A DNA stretch of 11,585 bases from Zygnema cylindricum (GCA_037447655.1 JBBHKE010001779.1:369428-381012); one strand, 5' to 3'. Shown: positions 1 through 6,391, numbered from the stretch's first letter. Numbers and translations: made by a program. Notes: generated by a model not told the origin, from the sequence alone.

Positions 1-871
1 GATCTCTCACGCCCTTTTCTAAAATCACTTTTTCTTTTCCAATCGACTAGTTTCCGGGAATCCTTACTCCTCCAATTGGTCGCTGTTGCCAAGGCTTGGC
101 CACTCTTTCCTCCCCTTCGGATCTCAATCGTATTCTCTCGAACGAGAATCATCCCTACCACTGAGTTCCATATCCACCTTGAGTCCGGCAAGTCCTGCAC
201 ACGGTTGACTATGTTCTCGAACTCATCAAGTAACTTCATCAGTAAACAGTTAACCTTTTCTTTTTCACTAAAACTTTTCCCGCACTCTCTAGCTCCATGA
301 AGAGTGTAGCAAGCTCATTGCAAAAATCCATTATTTTCCCCCCTTTGTATACATATTCTTTAACTTTCTAATCAGCCAACTGTTGTTGCTAAATGGTACC
401 ACTTCGGTACATCTCTATGAGAGCCATCGAAAGAACGGATGCCCTTTCTACCTGTAAATAAGGACATGCAAGTCCTTGAGTAAGATGGCGTAGGATGAAG
501 TGCTTTGCCGCCATATTGTTGAAATCCCAGGTTTCAGTATCATTCTCCTCGTTCCTCGGAATAGGTGACATGAATGCTGAACCAGTTGCTATTGGTGTGG
601 TCTTCACCATCTCCGCTCCTTTGTCCACCACCTCTCCTTCCTTTTTCTCCTCTGTTGAAGGTGGATCTGCTTTCTTTCTGAATCTGCTTCCTCCAAACCC
701 TGGAGAAATTCCAAGATTTGATGGACGCCCCACTAGTCCACTAACTATTCCCCAAAACCTTTTTTCGCATAGAGCTCTTATCATCATACTTTTCTAGTAT
801 ATGAAGCCAGTTCCATTAAAGATTGGTACCCTAGAGGGTGGGCATATAACGTGAAACTTTGAAACCTCCAT
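1..871 (-). pseudogene. gag: copia gag of element A, broken, 3' end outside window
   Basis: Gag forms the particle and packages the element RNA. The chosen ATG is at 871 (MEVSKFHV...), the first Met in frame with a typical copia gag N-terminus: the P-x-F-x-G stretch, then a position where W is expected, then W-G-I-V. The middle aligns with gag of element C (7162-7563): MALIEMYRSGTI against MTLVEIYRAGTI, then YKGGKIMDFCNELATLFMELESAG. Defects seen: TAG at 794-796 where gag has Trp, TAG at 389-391 and TAG at 368-370 where the C copy or context suggests Gln, and a one-base frameshift near 255. After that shift the frame is open to base 1, ending in a basic stretch before the expected zinc knuckle, which is not in the window. 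Not functional as it stands. Confidence 0.85.
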
Positions 872-969
872 AAGTCCTCAGAGTGGAAAGCTTCCAAGAA
901 GCCTCTAGGATAACCCTGAACCCTTTGTGTTTCAGCAAGAACAACTGCCACCCTGGCAAACAAAAACTC
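872..969 (-). other. leader of element A between LTR and gag
   Basis: This should hold the primer-binding site next to the LTR end. No match to the usual copia primer site (complement of the initiator-tRNA-Met 3' end, TGGTATCAGAGC) is visible. The nearest resemblance, GGTTGTCAGAG on the minus strand around 965-976, straddles the LTR end and is weak. A small hairpin TGCCA-GGG-TGGCA is present on the minus strand around 950-962. The site is either decayed or uses another tRNA. Confidence 0.4.
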
Positions 970-973
970 TGAC

Positions 974-1075
974 AACCTTCACCTTTGTGAAGGCAAGACT
1001 CCCCTGAGTTGATAGCAAAAAGAATCTCAGAATTTGCTCCCTTGAGCAGTAAGTTATGGAGGGTCAAAGTTGACC
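974..1075 (-). other. hairpin series in R-U5/promoter end of LTR1
   Basis: Four successive inverted repeats with 4-base loops: 976-993 (7-bp stem CCTTCAC/GTGAAGG), 998-1009 (ACTC/GAGT), 1035-1048 (TGCTC/GAGCA) and 1062-1075 (GGTCA/TGACC). Each sits at the place of a hairpin with a different stem sequence in LTR2. In the element RNA (minus strand) the first three would fall in the 5' leader and the 3' end. Confidence 0.65.
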
Positions 1076-1229
1076 TTTTGTACAGAAGCTCTCTAGGAGA
1101 GAGGGTCCTATCTACTAATTTTTCTAAGTCCTATCTCTCTCACGGACTCTATCTATTGATGTACAAAGCCAATTATATTGCACTTCCGTATACAAAATTA
1201 CAACTGCCAGTGTACTTTTTGTATGGACA

Positions 1230-1238
1230 TTGTACGAC
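1230..1238 (-). promoter_or_regulatory. GTAC-core motif in LTR1, SBP-box-like
   Basis: The minus strand reads GTCGTACAA, one base off the plant SBP/SPL transcription factor consensus TNCGTACAA. It lies in a cluster of GTAC words shared by position with LTR2 and LTR3. The function is inferred from the motif only. Confidence 0.3.
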
Positions 1239-1316
1239 ATGGCCTAAAAGTCGACACATGTCTTATCCGAATTCGGTGCCGTAATCCCCAAAGATACCGC
1301 GATCCAACGTTATTTC

Positions 1317-1326
1317 GCCACGTGTC
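1317..1326. promoter_or_regulatory. G-box/ABRE-like site in LTR1
   Basis: GCCACGTGTC contains CACGTG, the core bound by plant bZIP/bHLH factors, and ACGTGTC, as in abscisic-acid response elements. The same 10-mer occurs at the matching place in LTR2 (3026-3035) although the surrounding sequence is largely diverged, so it was probably kept as a U3 enhancer element. Confidence 0.5.
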
Positions 1327-1435
1327 TTCTGATGTGGCGATGACCATATATTGCGGAGAATCTCTTCAGCGATCTCGGCTTTCTTCCTGGCCGTCCGATT
1401 GAATGCAGATTTCAATCGGAGCCGTCATAAATACT

Positions 1436-1475
1436 TGCGCGGTATTTGTTTCGTTAAAGAAACAAATGCGCGGTA
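1436..1475. repeat. palindrome and 9-mer direct repeat in LTR1 U3
   Basis: A perfect 9-bp inverted repeat (ATTTGTTTC/GAAACAAAT, 6-base spacer, 1444-1467) lies between two copies of TGCGCGGTA (1436-1444 and 1467-1475). LTR2 has a 10-bp inverted repeat of the same core (AAACAAATGT/ACATTTGTTT) at the matching place. Confidence 0.6.
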
Positions 1476-1776
1476 CTCGTTTCGTATACATAGCGTAATC
1501 TGTACTTTTACATTACTAGATCTATGTATCTTGTAAACAGTTTCAGTTAAATGAATTATCCTACGTGGAAATGTTTAAATCAATATCAAACCCTATATCA
1601 CGTAACACTAATTCTAGACTTAACAGATAAGGCTACCGACTATCGGTTGCTATAAGTCCGGCAGGTAACAGGATCAAATCTTGGGTGTAAAATATGTCTT
1701 TTTAGTAAAAAAACCCTAATGGTAAATAAACTAATATATTTTCCCGTAAACCTCTGGATATCCTAGGTAGCCATGG

Positions 1777-1842
1777 CTCTAGCTTCCTCTCCAATTTCTC
1801 AGTGACTGCGACAAGTGTGAGAGTTGGAGAGAGAAGTTAGAG
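1777..1842. repeat. U3 inverted repeat with conserved loop, LTR1
   Basis: The left arm (1777-1794) and right arm (1824-1842, TTGGAGAGAGAAGTTAGAG) are complementary over about 18 bp with few gaps. The 29-base spacer contains CAGTGACTGCGACAAGTGTG, nearly identical in LTR2, where the arms have different sequences but still pair. Confidence 0.6.
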
Positions 1843-1918
1843 ATAGACTCCCTCGGCTTCTTTCTATATTACTATTTAGACCTAGAAAATACTTAAAAAA
1901 TGACCATCAATTTCTACA

Positions 1919-2625
1919 CAATCATCAGTAATGGTTAGCATAAATCTTTTGCCTCCGGGTGATGGCACTCTCGCCGGTCTCCAAATGTCCGTGTGTACCA
2001 AATCAAAAACTTTTTCTCCTTTATAAGTTGCTTCCTTTGGAAATGGTAATCTTTGTGCTTTACCTTGAGCACACCCACTGCAATCTCAAATTTCCCCAAA
2101 TTAAACTCACTCACATTCTCATTTTCCCCAAATCGTATTCCTTCAACTACTCCCAACTTTTTCATTTCTTTTAACTTTTCTAGATTCACATGCCCAAGTC
2201 ATTTATGCCACAACATAATATCATTGACACCGGCATAGTAAAGTTTGAGTTTTTCATTACTTAAAGCAAGCATGAACATTCCTTGGCTACCTTTCTCAGC
2301 AATGAAATACACATCTTCGTCAAAGCTAGATGTAAAAACTCCTTTGCTGGTGCTAGTTTCAAAACCTTTATCATCTAATACAGATAACAGATAAAGTTTT
2401 TGTTTAACTCTGGAATAAACAATACATTAGAGAATGTAACTATTGAGGTTTTCCCTTCGATTATGACTTTCAGATCTATCGATCCTACATACGTAGTGGT
2501 AACTACCCTCCCATCCCCATATTCAATCTCTACTATAGGAATCTTTCTCAGCTTAGTGAACTGATGCTTAACCTTGCACATATGCATGGAGGCACCTGCA
2601 ATTCTGTGTCCTCCATTTGGACCAA
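1919..2625 (-). pseudogene. pol: copia fragment B: protease to early integrase
   Basis: Broken polyprotein piece. Near 2587 it starts with GAS-MHMC, the protease active-site surroundings, but the D-S that should precede is not readable (R-I-A). It continues with TKLRKIP and VEIEYGDGRVV, as in element C at 6389-6769, then after a frameshift near 2385 with the KGSQGMF pre-integrase region. The WHK-LGH zinc-binding motif has TGA at 2199-2201 where element C has Arg. After another shift near 2085 it shows C-x2-C-AQGK, the second half of the integrase zinc finger, which element C has lost. It continues to the L-T-I-x-D-D stretch of the catalytic core and stops at 1919, where LTR1 begins. Gag, RT and RNase H are absent here; the missing 3' part may lie left of element A. 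Confidence 0.8.
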
Positions 2626-2679
2626 AATTGAGAAGCCTTTAGGTAGTTTTTGACTAACCCACTTTCAACGAGAGCTATC
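2626..2679 (-). other. junction between fragment B and LTR2
   Basis: These 54 bases join the protease-coding end of fragment B to the U5 end of LTR2. They contain no recognisable gag C-terminus, zinc knuckle or primer-binding site. Either B once had LTR2 as its own 5' LTR and lost leader plus gag, or this is the insertion site of element C. Neither can be decided from the window. Confidence 0.4.
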
Positions 2680-2680
2680 T

Positions 2681-2782
2681 GACTGCACCCTTGTGCAGTC
2701 TGGACTCCCCTGAGTCCACAGAAAACGGAATCACTGAAAACGCCTAACCAGGCGATTAATTATCGAGTGGCAAAAGGTGCCA
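2681..2782 (-). other. hairpin series in R-U5/promoter end of LTR2
   Basis: Four perfect inverted repeats in 102 bases: 2681-2700 (8-bp stem GACTGCAC, loop of 4), 2702-2717 (6-bp GGACTC, loop of 4), 2741-2754 (5-bp CGCCT, loop of 4) and 2768-2782 (5-bp TGGCA, loop of 5). The first three lie downstream of the likely transcription start and would be in the RNA. LTR1 has hairpins at the same places, and the third is also present in LTR3 with changed but still pairing stems. Confidence 0.7.
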
Positions 2783-2783
2783 A

Positions 2784-2791
2784 TATTTATA
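2784..2791 (-). promoter_or_regulatory. TATA box of LTR2
   Basis: The minus strand reads TATAAATA, a full plant TATA consensus, about 775 bases into the LTR. Transcription of the element would start about 30 bases downstream, near 2755, giving R-U5 of roughly 75 bases, which suits copia LTRs. LTR1 and LTR3 have only degraded versions. Confidence 0.55.
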
Positions 2792-2907
2792 CAAGTTTGT
2801 TGGGAGAGAGGTGGCTACCTCCTCAATTCACTAAGTCCTAAACCCTCTCACAACCCCTATCTACTGATGTACGGAACCAATCAAAAGACTGTATAGTATA
2901 CAAAAGA

Positions 2908-2936
2908 TACTATGGCCGATGTACTTTCTGTACGGC
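2908..2936 (-). promoter_or_regulatory. 29-base conserved block with GTAC dyad, LTR2
   Basis: This block is identical over 29 bases to 11459-11487 in LTR3, although the flanks differ at many positions. It contains two GTAC cores five bases apart inside a dyad (CCG..GTAC/GTAC.GG) and lies 117-145 bases upstream of the TATA box, a normal place for an activator site. GTAC is the core recognised by plant SBP-box proteins; that link is inference. Confidence 0.5.
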
Positions 2937-3025
2937 ATGTGTACAACAAGGCCATGGAGTGGACGTCTGTCTCCTCCGAACTTGTCCTCACGCTCCCCAG
3001 GATTCCAGTTTCCCAATGGCATATT

Positions 3026-3035
3026 GCCACGTGTC
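3026..3035. promoter_or_regulatory. G-box/ABRE-like site in LTR2
   Basis: GCCACGTGTC, identical to 1317-1326 in LTR1 and at the same relative place in U3. The corresponding place in LTR3 is just at the window end and reads CCGCGTGG, so the core is altered there. Confidence 0.5.
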
Positions 3036-3138
3036 GCCAGGTCATGTTATATTTGACAACCGCCAAAGTGGCTATTCTACGATCTCAGCAATGATGTGAG
3101 CCGTTGGATCCAACTCGGCTTTAATTCCCAGTCGTTCA

Positions 3139-3163
3139 AAACAAATGTTCGGTACATTTGTTT
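3139..3163. repeat. 10-bp perfect palindrome in LTR2 U3
   Basis: AAACAAATGT and ACATTTGTTT are separated by TCGGT. The core matches the LTR1 palindrome at 1444-1467. It may be a protein-binding dyad or a cruciform/hairpin. Confidence 0.6.
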
Positions 3164-3289
3164 CGTGAGCACTAAATTCCCCAACTAGTTTCTATGTATC
3201 CTATTTGTAATTCCGTTAATCGGATTTAGTCGTCTATCTATTGTATAAATAGCTATCGAACCCCATGTATCCTAACGGACTACTACGAC

Positions 3290-3363
3290 AGACTAGTAAG
3301 GATTGAGGACTATGCCTCATCCTACCGGTCGGAGGTTCGAGTCCTGCTGGACTCAACCTTTTT
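3290..3363 (+). other. tRNA-like segment in LTR2 (A-box, B-box, T-run)
   Basis: The plus strand, opposite to the element, carries AGACTAGTAAGG (3290-3301), close to the tRNA A-box TRGCNNAGTNGG. Then come an anticodon-arm-like hairpin (3300-3322, loop ACTATG) and GGTTCGAGTCC (3334-3344), an exact B-box consensus, followed by TTTTT at 3359-3363, a Pol III terminator. No acceptor stem can be formed, so it is not a usable tRNA gene; it resembles the head of a tRNA-derived SINE. LTR1 has the same arrangement in decayed form (hairpin 1635-1647 with loop CTA, GGATCAAATCT at 1671-1681), so it is an old part of this LTR family. Confidence 0.5.
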
Positions 3364-3415
3364 GGTTGAGAGTGACTTAGGTCACTCTTAAGCCCTGCCT
3401 ATGGAGCTAAGGCAG
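3339..3415. repeat. run of perfect hairpins in LTR2 U3
   Basis: Four back-to-back perfect inverted repeats: 3339-3354 (GAGTCC, loop of 4), 3352-3370 (CTCAACC, loop TTTTT), 3369-3388 (AGAGTGAC, loop TTAG) and 3395-3415 (CTGCCT, loop of 9). The first uses the same six bases, arranged the other way round, as the U5 hairpin at 2702-2717. No equivalent is clear in LTR1. Confidence 0.6.
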
Positions 3416-3496
3416 CCATGGCTCCACCGCCCTCTCTCTCCTTCAGTGACTACAACAAGTGTGGGGGCCAAAGAGAGAAGGTGGAGGCAGGCTGCC
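3411..3496. repeat. U3 inverted repeat with conserved loop, LTR2
   Basis: The arms 3411-3440 and 3470-3496 start and end with GGCAGCC/GGCTGCC and pair over about 26 bases with a few mismatches. The loop has CAGTGACTACAACAAGTGTG. It matches 1777-1842 in LTR1 by position and loop sequence. Confidence 0.65.
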
Positions 3497-3565
3497 TCTG
3501 CTTTTCTTTTCTTTGTTTTAATTAAGACCTAGAAAATATCTCACCTAAATCTACTGATTTCAACA

Positions 3566-3573
3566 CTCCCCTT
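3566..3573 (-). other. polypurine tract of element C
   Basis: The minus strand reads AAGGGGAG immediately before TGTTG of the LTR, the standard plus-strand priming site next to a 3' LTR. It fixes the LTR border at 3565/3566. Confidence 0.85.
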
Positions 3574-4341
3574 ATTTCCTAGTCTAATTTTAATTTCTCT
3601 TTTAATCCACATTTCTCTCTATAATACTTCAGCTTGGGAGATGGTATAGGCTTTGTCATCATATCAGCCACCAATTTCCGCATCACTGCTATACACCAAA
3701 TTCACAATTTTATTTTCCACTTTTTCCCTCACAAAGCTCAATCTTATATCCATATGCTTAGCTTTGAAATGATGTTTTGGATTGGTTGCAATTGCAATTG
3801 CAGCTTGATTATCACAAAACACTTTATGTACTCTTTATTTCATGTACCCCAATTCTTGCAACAACGACTTCACCAACATCAGCTCTTTCACAGCAGAACA
3901 AGAGGCCATGTACTCATCCACCATAGTGGATAGAGCAACAACCTTTTGTTGCTTGCTGCTCCAACAATAAGCACCTTCCCCCACATACAATACATACCTA
4001 GAAGTGCATCTTCTCATAGGTGCATCCCCATAACTGGCATCAATCCATGTAGTGATGTCAGTGTGCTCCCCTCCCAAATGCAACCATTGATCCCTACTTC
4101 TCACCAGGTATCTCATTACTCTCTTGGTTGCCTCCTAGTCTCTCTTTTTAGGATCATTAAGACTCCTACTGAGGACTCCAAGTGCTGCAGCTATGTCATG
4201 CCTAGTACAATTCATAAAGTAAATCAAACTTCCTACAACTTGTTTGTAAGGAATAGACTTCATAAACTGTCTCTCTTTTCGACTTATCTGATCATCTAAC
4301 ATTATCACTCCTCCTTCTACACTTCCATCACTTACTTTCTT
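3574..4341 (-). pseudogene. pol: copia RNase H and RT connection, element C
   Basis: This removes the RNA strand during reverse transcription. Directly after the RT segment, in the same frame past a TAG, comes the conserved stretch with YKQVVGSLIYFMNCTRHDI. It is followed by TAG at 4135-4137, where copia elements have Trp before EATKRVMRYL. The RNase H domain shows WIDASYGD (first Asp), CWSSKQQKVVALST and CDNQAAIAIA (second Asp site), then KHMDIR. The usual STAEAEY motif is STMVDEY, so one acidic position is lost. TAA at 3835-3837 interrupts the middle, and a one-base shift near 3660 precedes the end motif ADMMTKPIP. The last codons run into the polypurine tract; no own stop is seen before the LTR. 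Confidence 0.85.
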
Positions 4342-4696
4342 CTAGTCCATGGGAGTGGTACAACTATTTGCATTCTCCATCTTAAATTTCTCCAACATAT
4401 TTCCTATAGCCTCTTTCTGAGTAAGTCTGATGATCCTCTTCCCCCTATCTCTTTCCATTTGAATTCCCAAAATATATTTAGCCTCCCCTAAATCCTTCAT
4501 GTCAAATTTGCTTCCCAGATCTTTCTTTAGCCTATTTATCTTCTCCATAGACTTACTCAATACCAGCAAATCATCCACATAAATAGCAATAAAAATCACA
4601 CCATTCTCATCCTCAGACATATAAATAGAATGGTCAGAACTGATCCGAATATACCCCAGACTGGTAAGAAACTCATCTAGTTTCTTATAGATTGTC
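4342..4696 (-). pseudogene. pol: copia reverse transcriptase, C-terminal half, element C
   Basis: It contains the catalytic YVDD box at 4570-4581 (FIAIYVDDLLVLSK), then the F-D-M-K-D-L-G-E-A-K-Y-I-L-G-I motif and the thumb region to NANSCTTPMD, all standard for plant copia RT. It is separated from the N-terminal half by a one-base frameshift near 4695, just after KQAPRQ, and ends at TAG 4339-4341 after PMD, past which the same frame stays readable. The catalytic Asp pair is intact. Confidence 0.9.
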
Positions 4697-5690
4697 TGGG
4701 GGCCTGCTTCAGTACATATAAGGACTTTATAAGTCTGCAGACTTTGCTTTCCTCTCCTTTCTCTACAAAACCTTCTGGTTGCAGCATGAAGATTTCTTCC
4801 TCTAGTTCACCATTGAGGAAGGCGGTTTTGATATCCATCTGGTGAATTTTCATGTCTTCCGCTGCTGCTAGACTAAGGAGAATCCTTACAATTGGGAACC
4901 GAACTACCGGAGCAAAGGTCTCCTTATAATCTATTCCCTCTTTTTGAGTGAACCCTTTTGCCAGTAGCCGAGCCTTAAATCTCTCAATGGTGTTATCAGG
5001 ATTCAGTTTCAGTTTAAATACCCATTTACACCCAATGGGTTTTCTATCTGGTGGACAGTCCACCAGCTCCCAAGTATTTGCCTCCATGATTGAAGCCATT
5101 TCATCATTTATGGCTCTGACCCACCTTTCTTTCTCCGGACTGTCCATTGCCTCCGAGTATGACTGAGGCTCATCTGGATGAGAAAGCTTTGTTACCTTGC
5201 AAGCAGCATGTTTTCCTTGAAGCCTATTGCTGCTCCTCCGTCCTCCCTCAAAGTCCGAAGCTGGAATGGAGGGAAGTCTTGGATTCCTTCGAACCGTCTC
5301 ATCAGCTCCCCTATCCATGGGAATCGGTTCTGACTCCTCTTCCTCTCTCTCCTCAAAAGGTGTAAGAATATGAGGGGATTCTGATATATCTCCCCCATCT
5401 TTTATCTCCCTTGAATATGCAATCATGTTTTCACTAGTGTCCCCTCTGGGAAGATCTAAATCCTCCTCACTCTTGGACTTAAAACTGATTCTGATTTTCT
5501 TAGTATATTTGAAGGGATCAAAAGACTTCCATTCATCCATGACAACTAGATGCTTTACCAGAATGATATCTTGTTTAGCTAAGACATAGACTCTATATCC
5601 CTTGACATCCTCATCGTATCCCACAAAATATCCCGGTTTCCCTTTAGCATCTAATTTCCAGTTTTTCTTATCTGTGTTAAACTGTAAACT
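4677..5690 (-). pseudogene. pol: copia integrase C-terminus and RT N-terminal half, element C
   Basis: The longest open copia stretch in the window (315 codons from the Met at 5624, with the frame continuing upstream to about 5690). It begins with GKPGYFVGYDEDVKGYRV, the GKGY-like module of copia integrase C-termini. A charged linker rich in Glu, Ser and Pro follows. Then comes reverse transcriptase: CKWVFKLK, RFKARLLAKGFTQKEGIDY, ETFAPVVR, HQMDIKTAFLNGELEEEIFM (first catalytic Asp) and YVLKQAPRQ. Tyr-Val replaces the usual Tyr-Gly before LKQAPR. The frame is broken at both ends by one-base shifts (near 5680 and 4695). Confidence 0.9.
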
Positions 5691-6391
5691 TGACTACCGA
5701 ATACTTTCAGGTGAGAAACATTCGGTTTATTTCCAACCCATCTCTCATAAGGGGTCATTCCTTTAACAGCTGTGGTGAGGACTCTATTGATAATGTAGTT
5801 AGCACAGTTCATGGCCTCTGCCCAAAATCTTCTTCCTATTTTCTTATCTGCCATCATGCTGCACACACTATCTCCCAAAGTCCGGTTTAACCTTTCAGCT
5901 TCCCCATTGTGTTCTGGATTATTCGGTACAGTTTTCTGATGTTGAACTCCCTCATCTCTCAAATAATCCTCAAACTGGTTAGAGGTGTACTCTCCCCCAT
6001 TATCACACCTTGTTCTCTTAATGGGGGTTTTGTGCAACTTCTCACTCCAGGCTTTGTATTATTTAAAGTATTTTGGTGTTTCAGACTTTGTTTTCAAGAA
6101 GTAGACACTGGAATATCTGGACCAATCATCGATAATTGTCAACAAATACCTCTTCCCCCCAACCAAAGGCACTCTTACTGGTCCCCATATATCTGTGTGG
6201 ACCAGATCTAGTACTTTCTCACCTCTATATGTGGCAGTTTTGGGAAAGGGAAGTCTGTGAGCCTTACCTTGGGCACAAACACTAGAGTCATCCATCATCT
6301 CATTATCCCCAAATTGAATGCCCTCTACTACACCCAGCTTCTTCATTTCCCTCAGTCTATCAGAATGCACATGTCCCAAACGCTTATGCTA
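5651..6391 (-). pseudogene. pol: copia integrase, zinc and catalytic core, element C
   Basis: This enzyme inserts the cDNA. The zinc-finger half HKRLGH follows TAG 6389-6391, where copia has Trp. The second half should be C-x2-C but reads S-S-V-C-AQGK, so one zinc ligand is lost (fragment B keeps both). The catalytic core has HTDIWGP (first Asp), IDDWSRY, RCDNGGEYTSNQF (second Asp) and NNPEHNGEAERLNRTLG (Glu), so the DDE triad is present. TAA at 6059-6061 interrupts between the first and second Asp. The frame is the same on both sides of the stops; a one-base shift near 5680 follows FGSQVYS. Confidence 0.9.

Larger units (their letters stand above)
1..1918 (-). mobile_element. Ty1/copia element A, 5' part (LTR, leader, gag)
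   Basis: Reading on the minus strand, an LTR (970-1918) is followed by a leader of about 100 bases and a gag frame that runs off the left edge. The outer LTR end reads TGTAGAAAT, close to the TGTTGAAAT start of LTR2, which fixes the right border at 1918. The bases from 1919 onward are coding sequence of another copia copy in the same orientation, so A inserted into an older element. The 3' half and the second LTR lie outside the window, so the target duplication cannot be tested. Gag and LTR differ clearly from those of element C, so A is a related but distinct subfamily. Confidence 0.8.
970..1918 (-). repeat. LTR1: 5' LTR of element A
   Basis: Bounded by TGTAG... at 1918 and ...GTCA at 970 on the minus strand (TG...CA). 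It is collinear with LTR2 over its length: the U3 inverted repeat with the CAGTGACTRCRACAAGTGTG loop, a degenerate B-box-like word, the TTTGTTTCGT palindrome region, the 10-mer GCCACGTGTC, GTAC repeats, the pyrimidine-rich TCTCTCACGG stretch, and the R-U5 hairpins. It diverges strongly between these blocks. The left border is placed where similarity to LTR2 stops (TGAC) and is good to a few bases only. No clear TATA box remains; TACAAAAGG lies at the matching place. Confidence 0.8.
2680..3565 (-). repeat. LTR2: 3' LTR of element C
   Basis: The minus strand reads TGTTGAAATC... from 3565, directly after a purine tract and the C-terminal codons of element C RNase H, so this is the 3' LTR of C. 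Its lower end is placed at 2680 (...GTCA), where similarity to LTR1 stops. Length is 886 bp. From its 5' end it holds the U3 inverted repeat, the tRNA-like segment, the AAACAAATGT palindrome, the GCCACGTGTC G-box, the GTAC block, a TATA box and the R-U5 hairpins. It might also serve as the 5' LTR of fragment B, as in tandem LTR arrays formed by unequal recombination. Confidence 0.85.

Noticed and set aside
495-797. Plus-strand frame of 100 codons opposite gag of element A
   Set aside because: The minus strand shows gag homology to element C here; the plus frame is its shadow.
872-976. Initiator-tRNA-Met primer-binding site
   Set aside because: Only partial similarity (GGTTGTCAGAG against TGGTATCAGAGC), and it overlaps the inferred LTR end; too weak to call.
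3244-3251. Plus-strand TATAAATA as a promoter
   Set aside because: It lies on the strand opposite to the element; no gene starts downstream on that strand. It could serve the tRNA-like segment about 40 bases on, but there is no support.
3290-3363. A functional tRNA gene
   Set aside because: No acceptor stem pairs with the bases after the T-arm, and the T-stem has a mismatch; kept only as a tRNA-like element.
3946-4299. Plus-strand reading frame of 117 codons over the RT/RNase H segment
   Set aside because: It lies opposite clear copia pol coding; its composition follows the complementary codons and no motif is seen.
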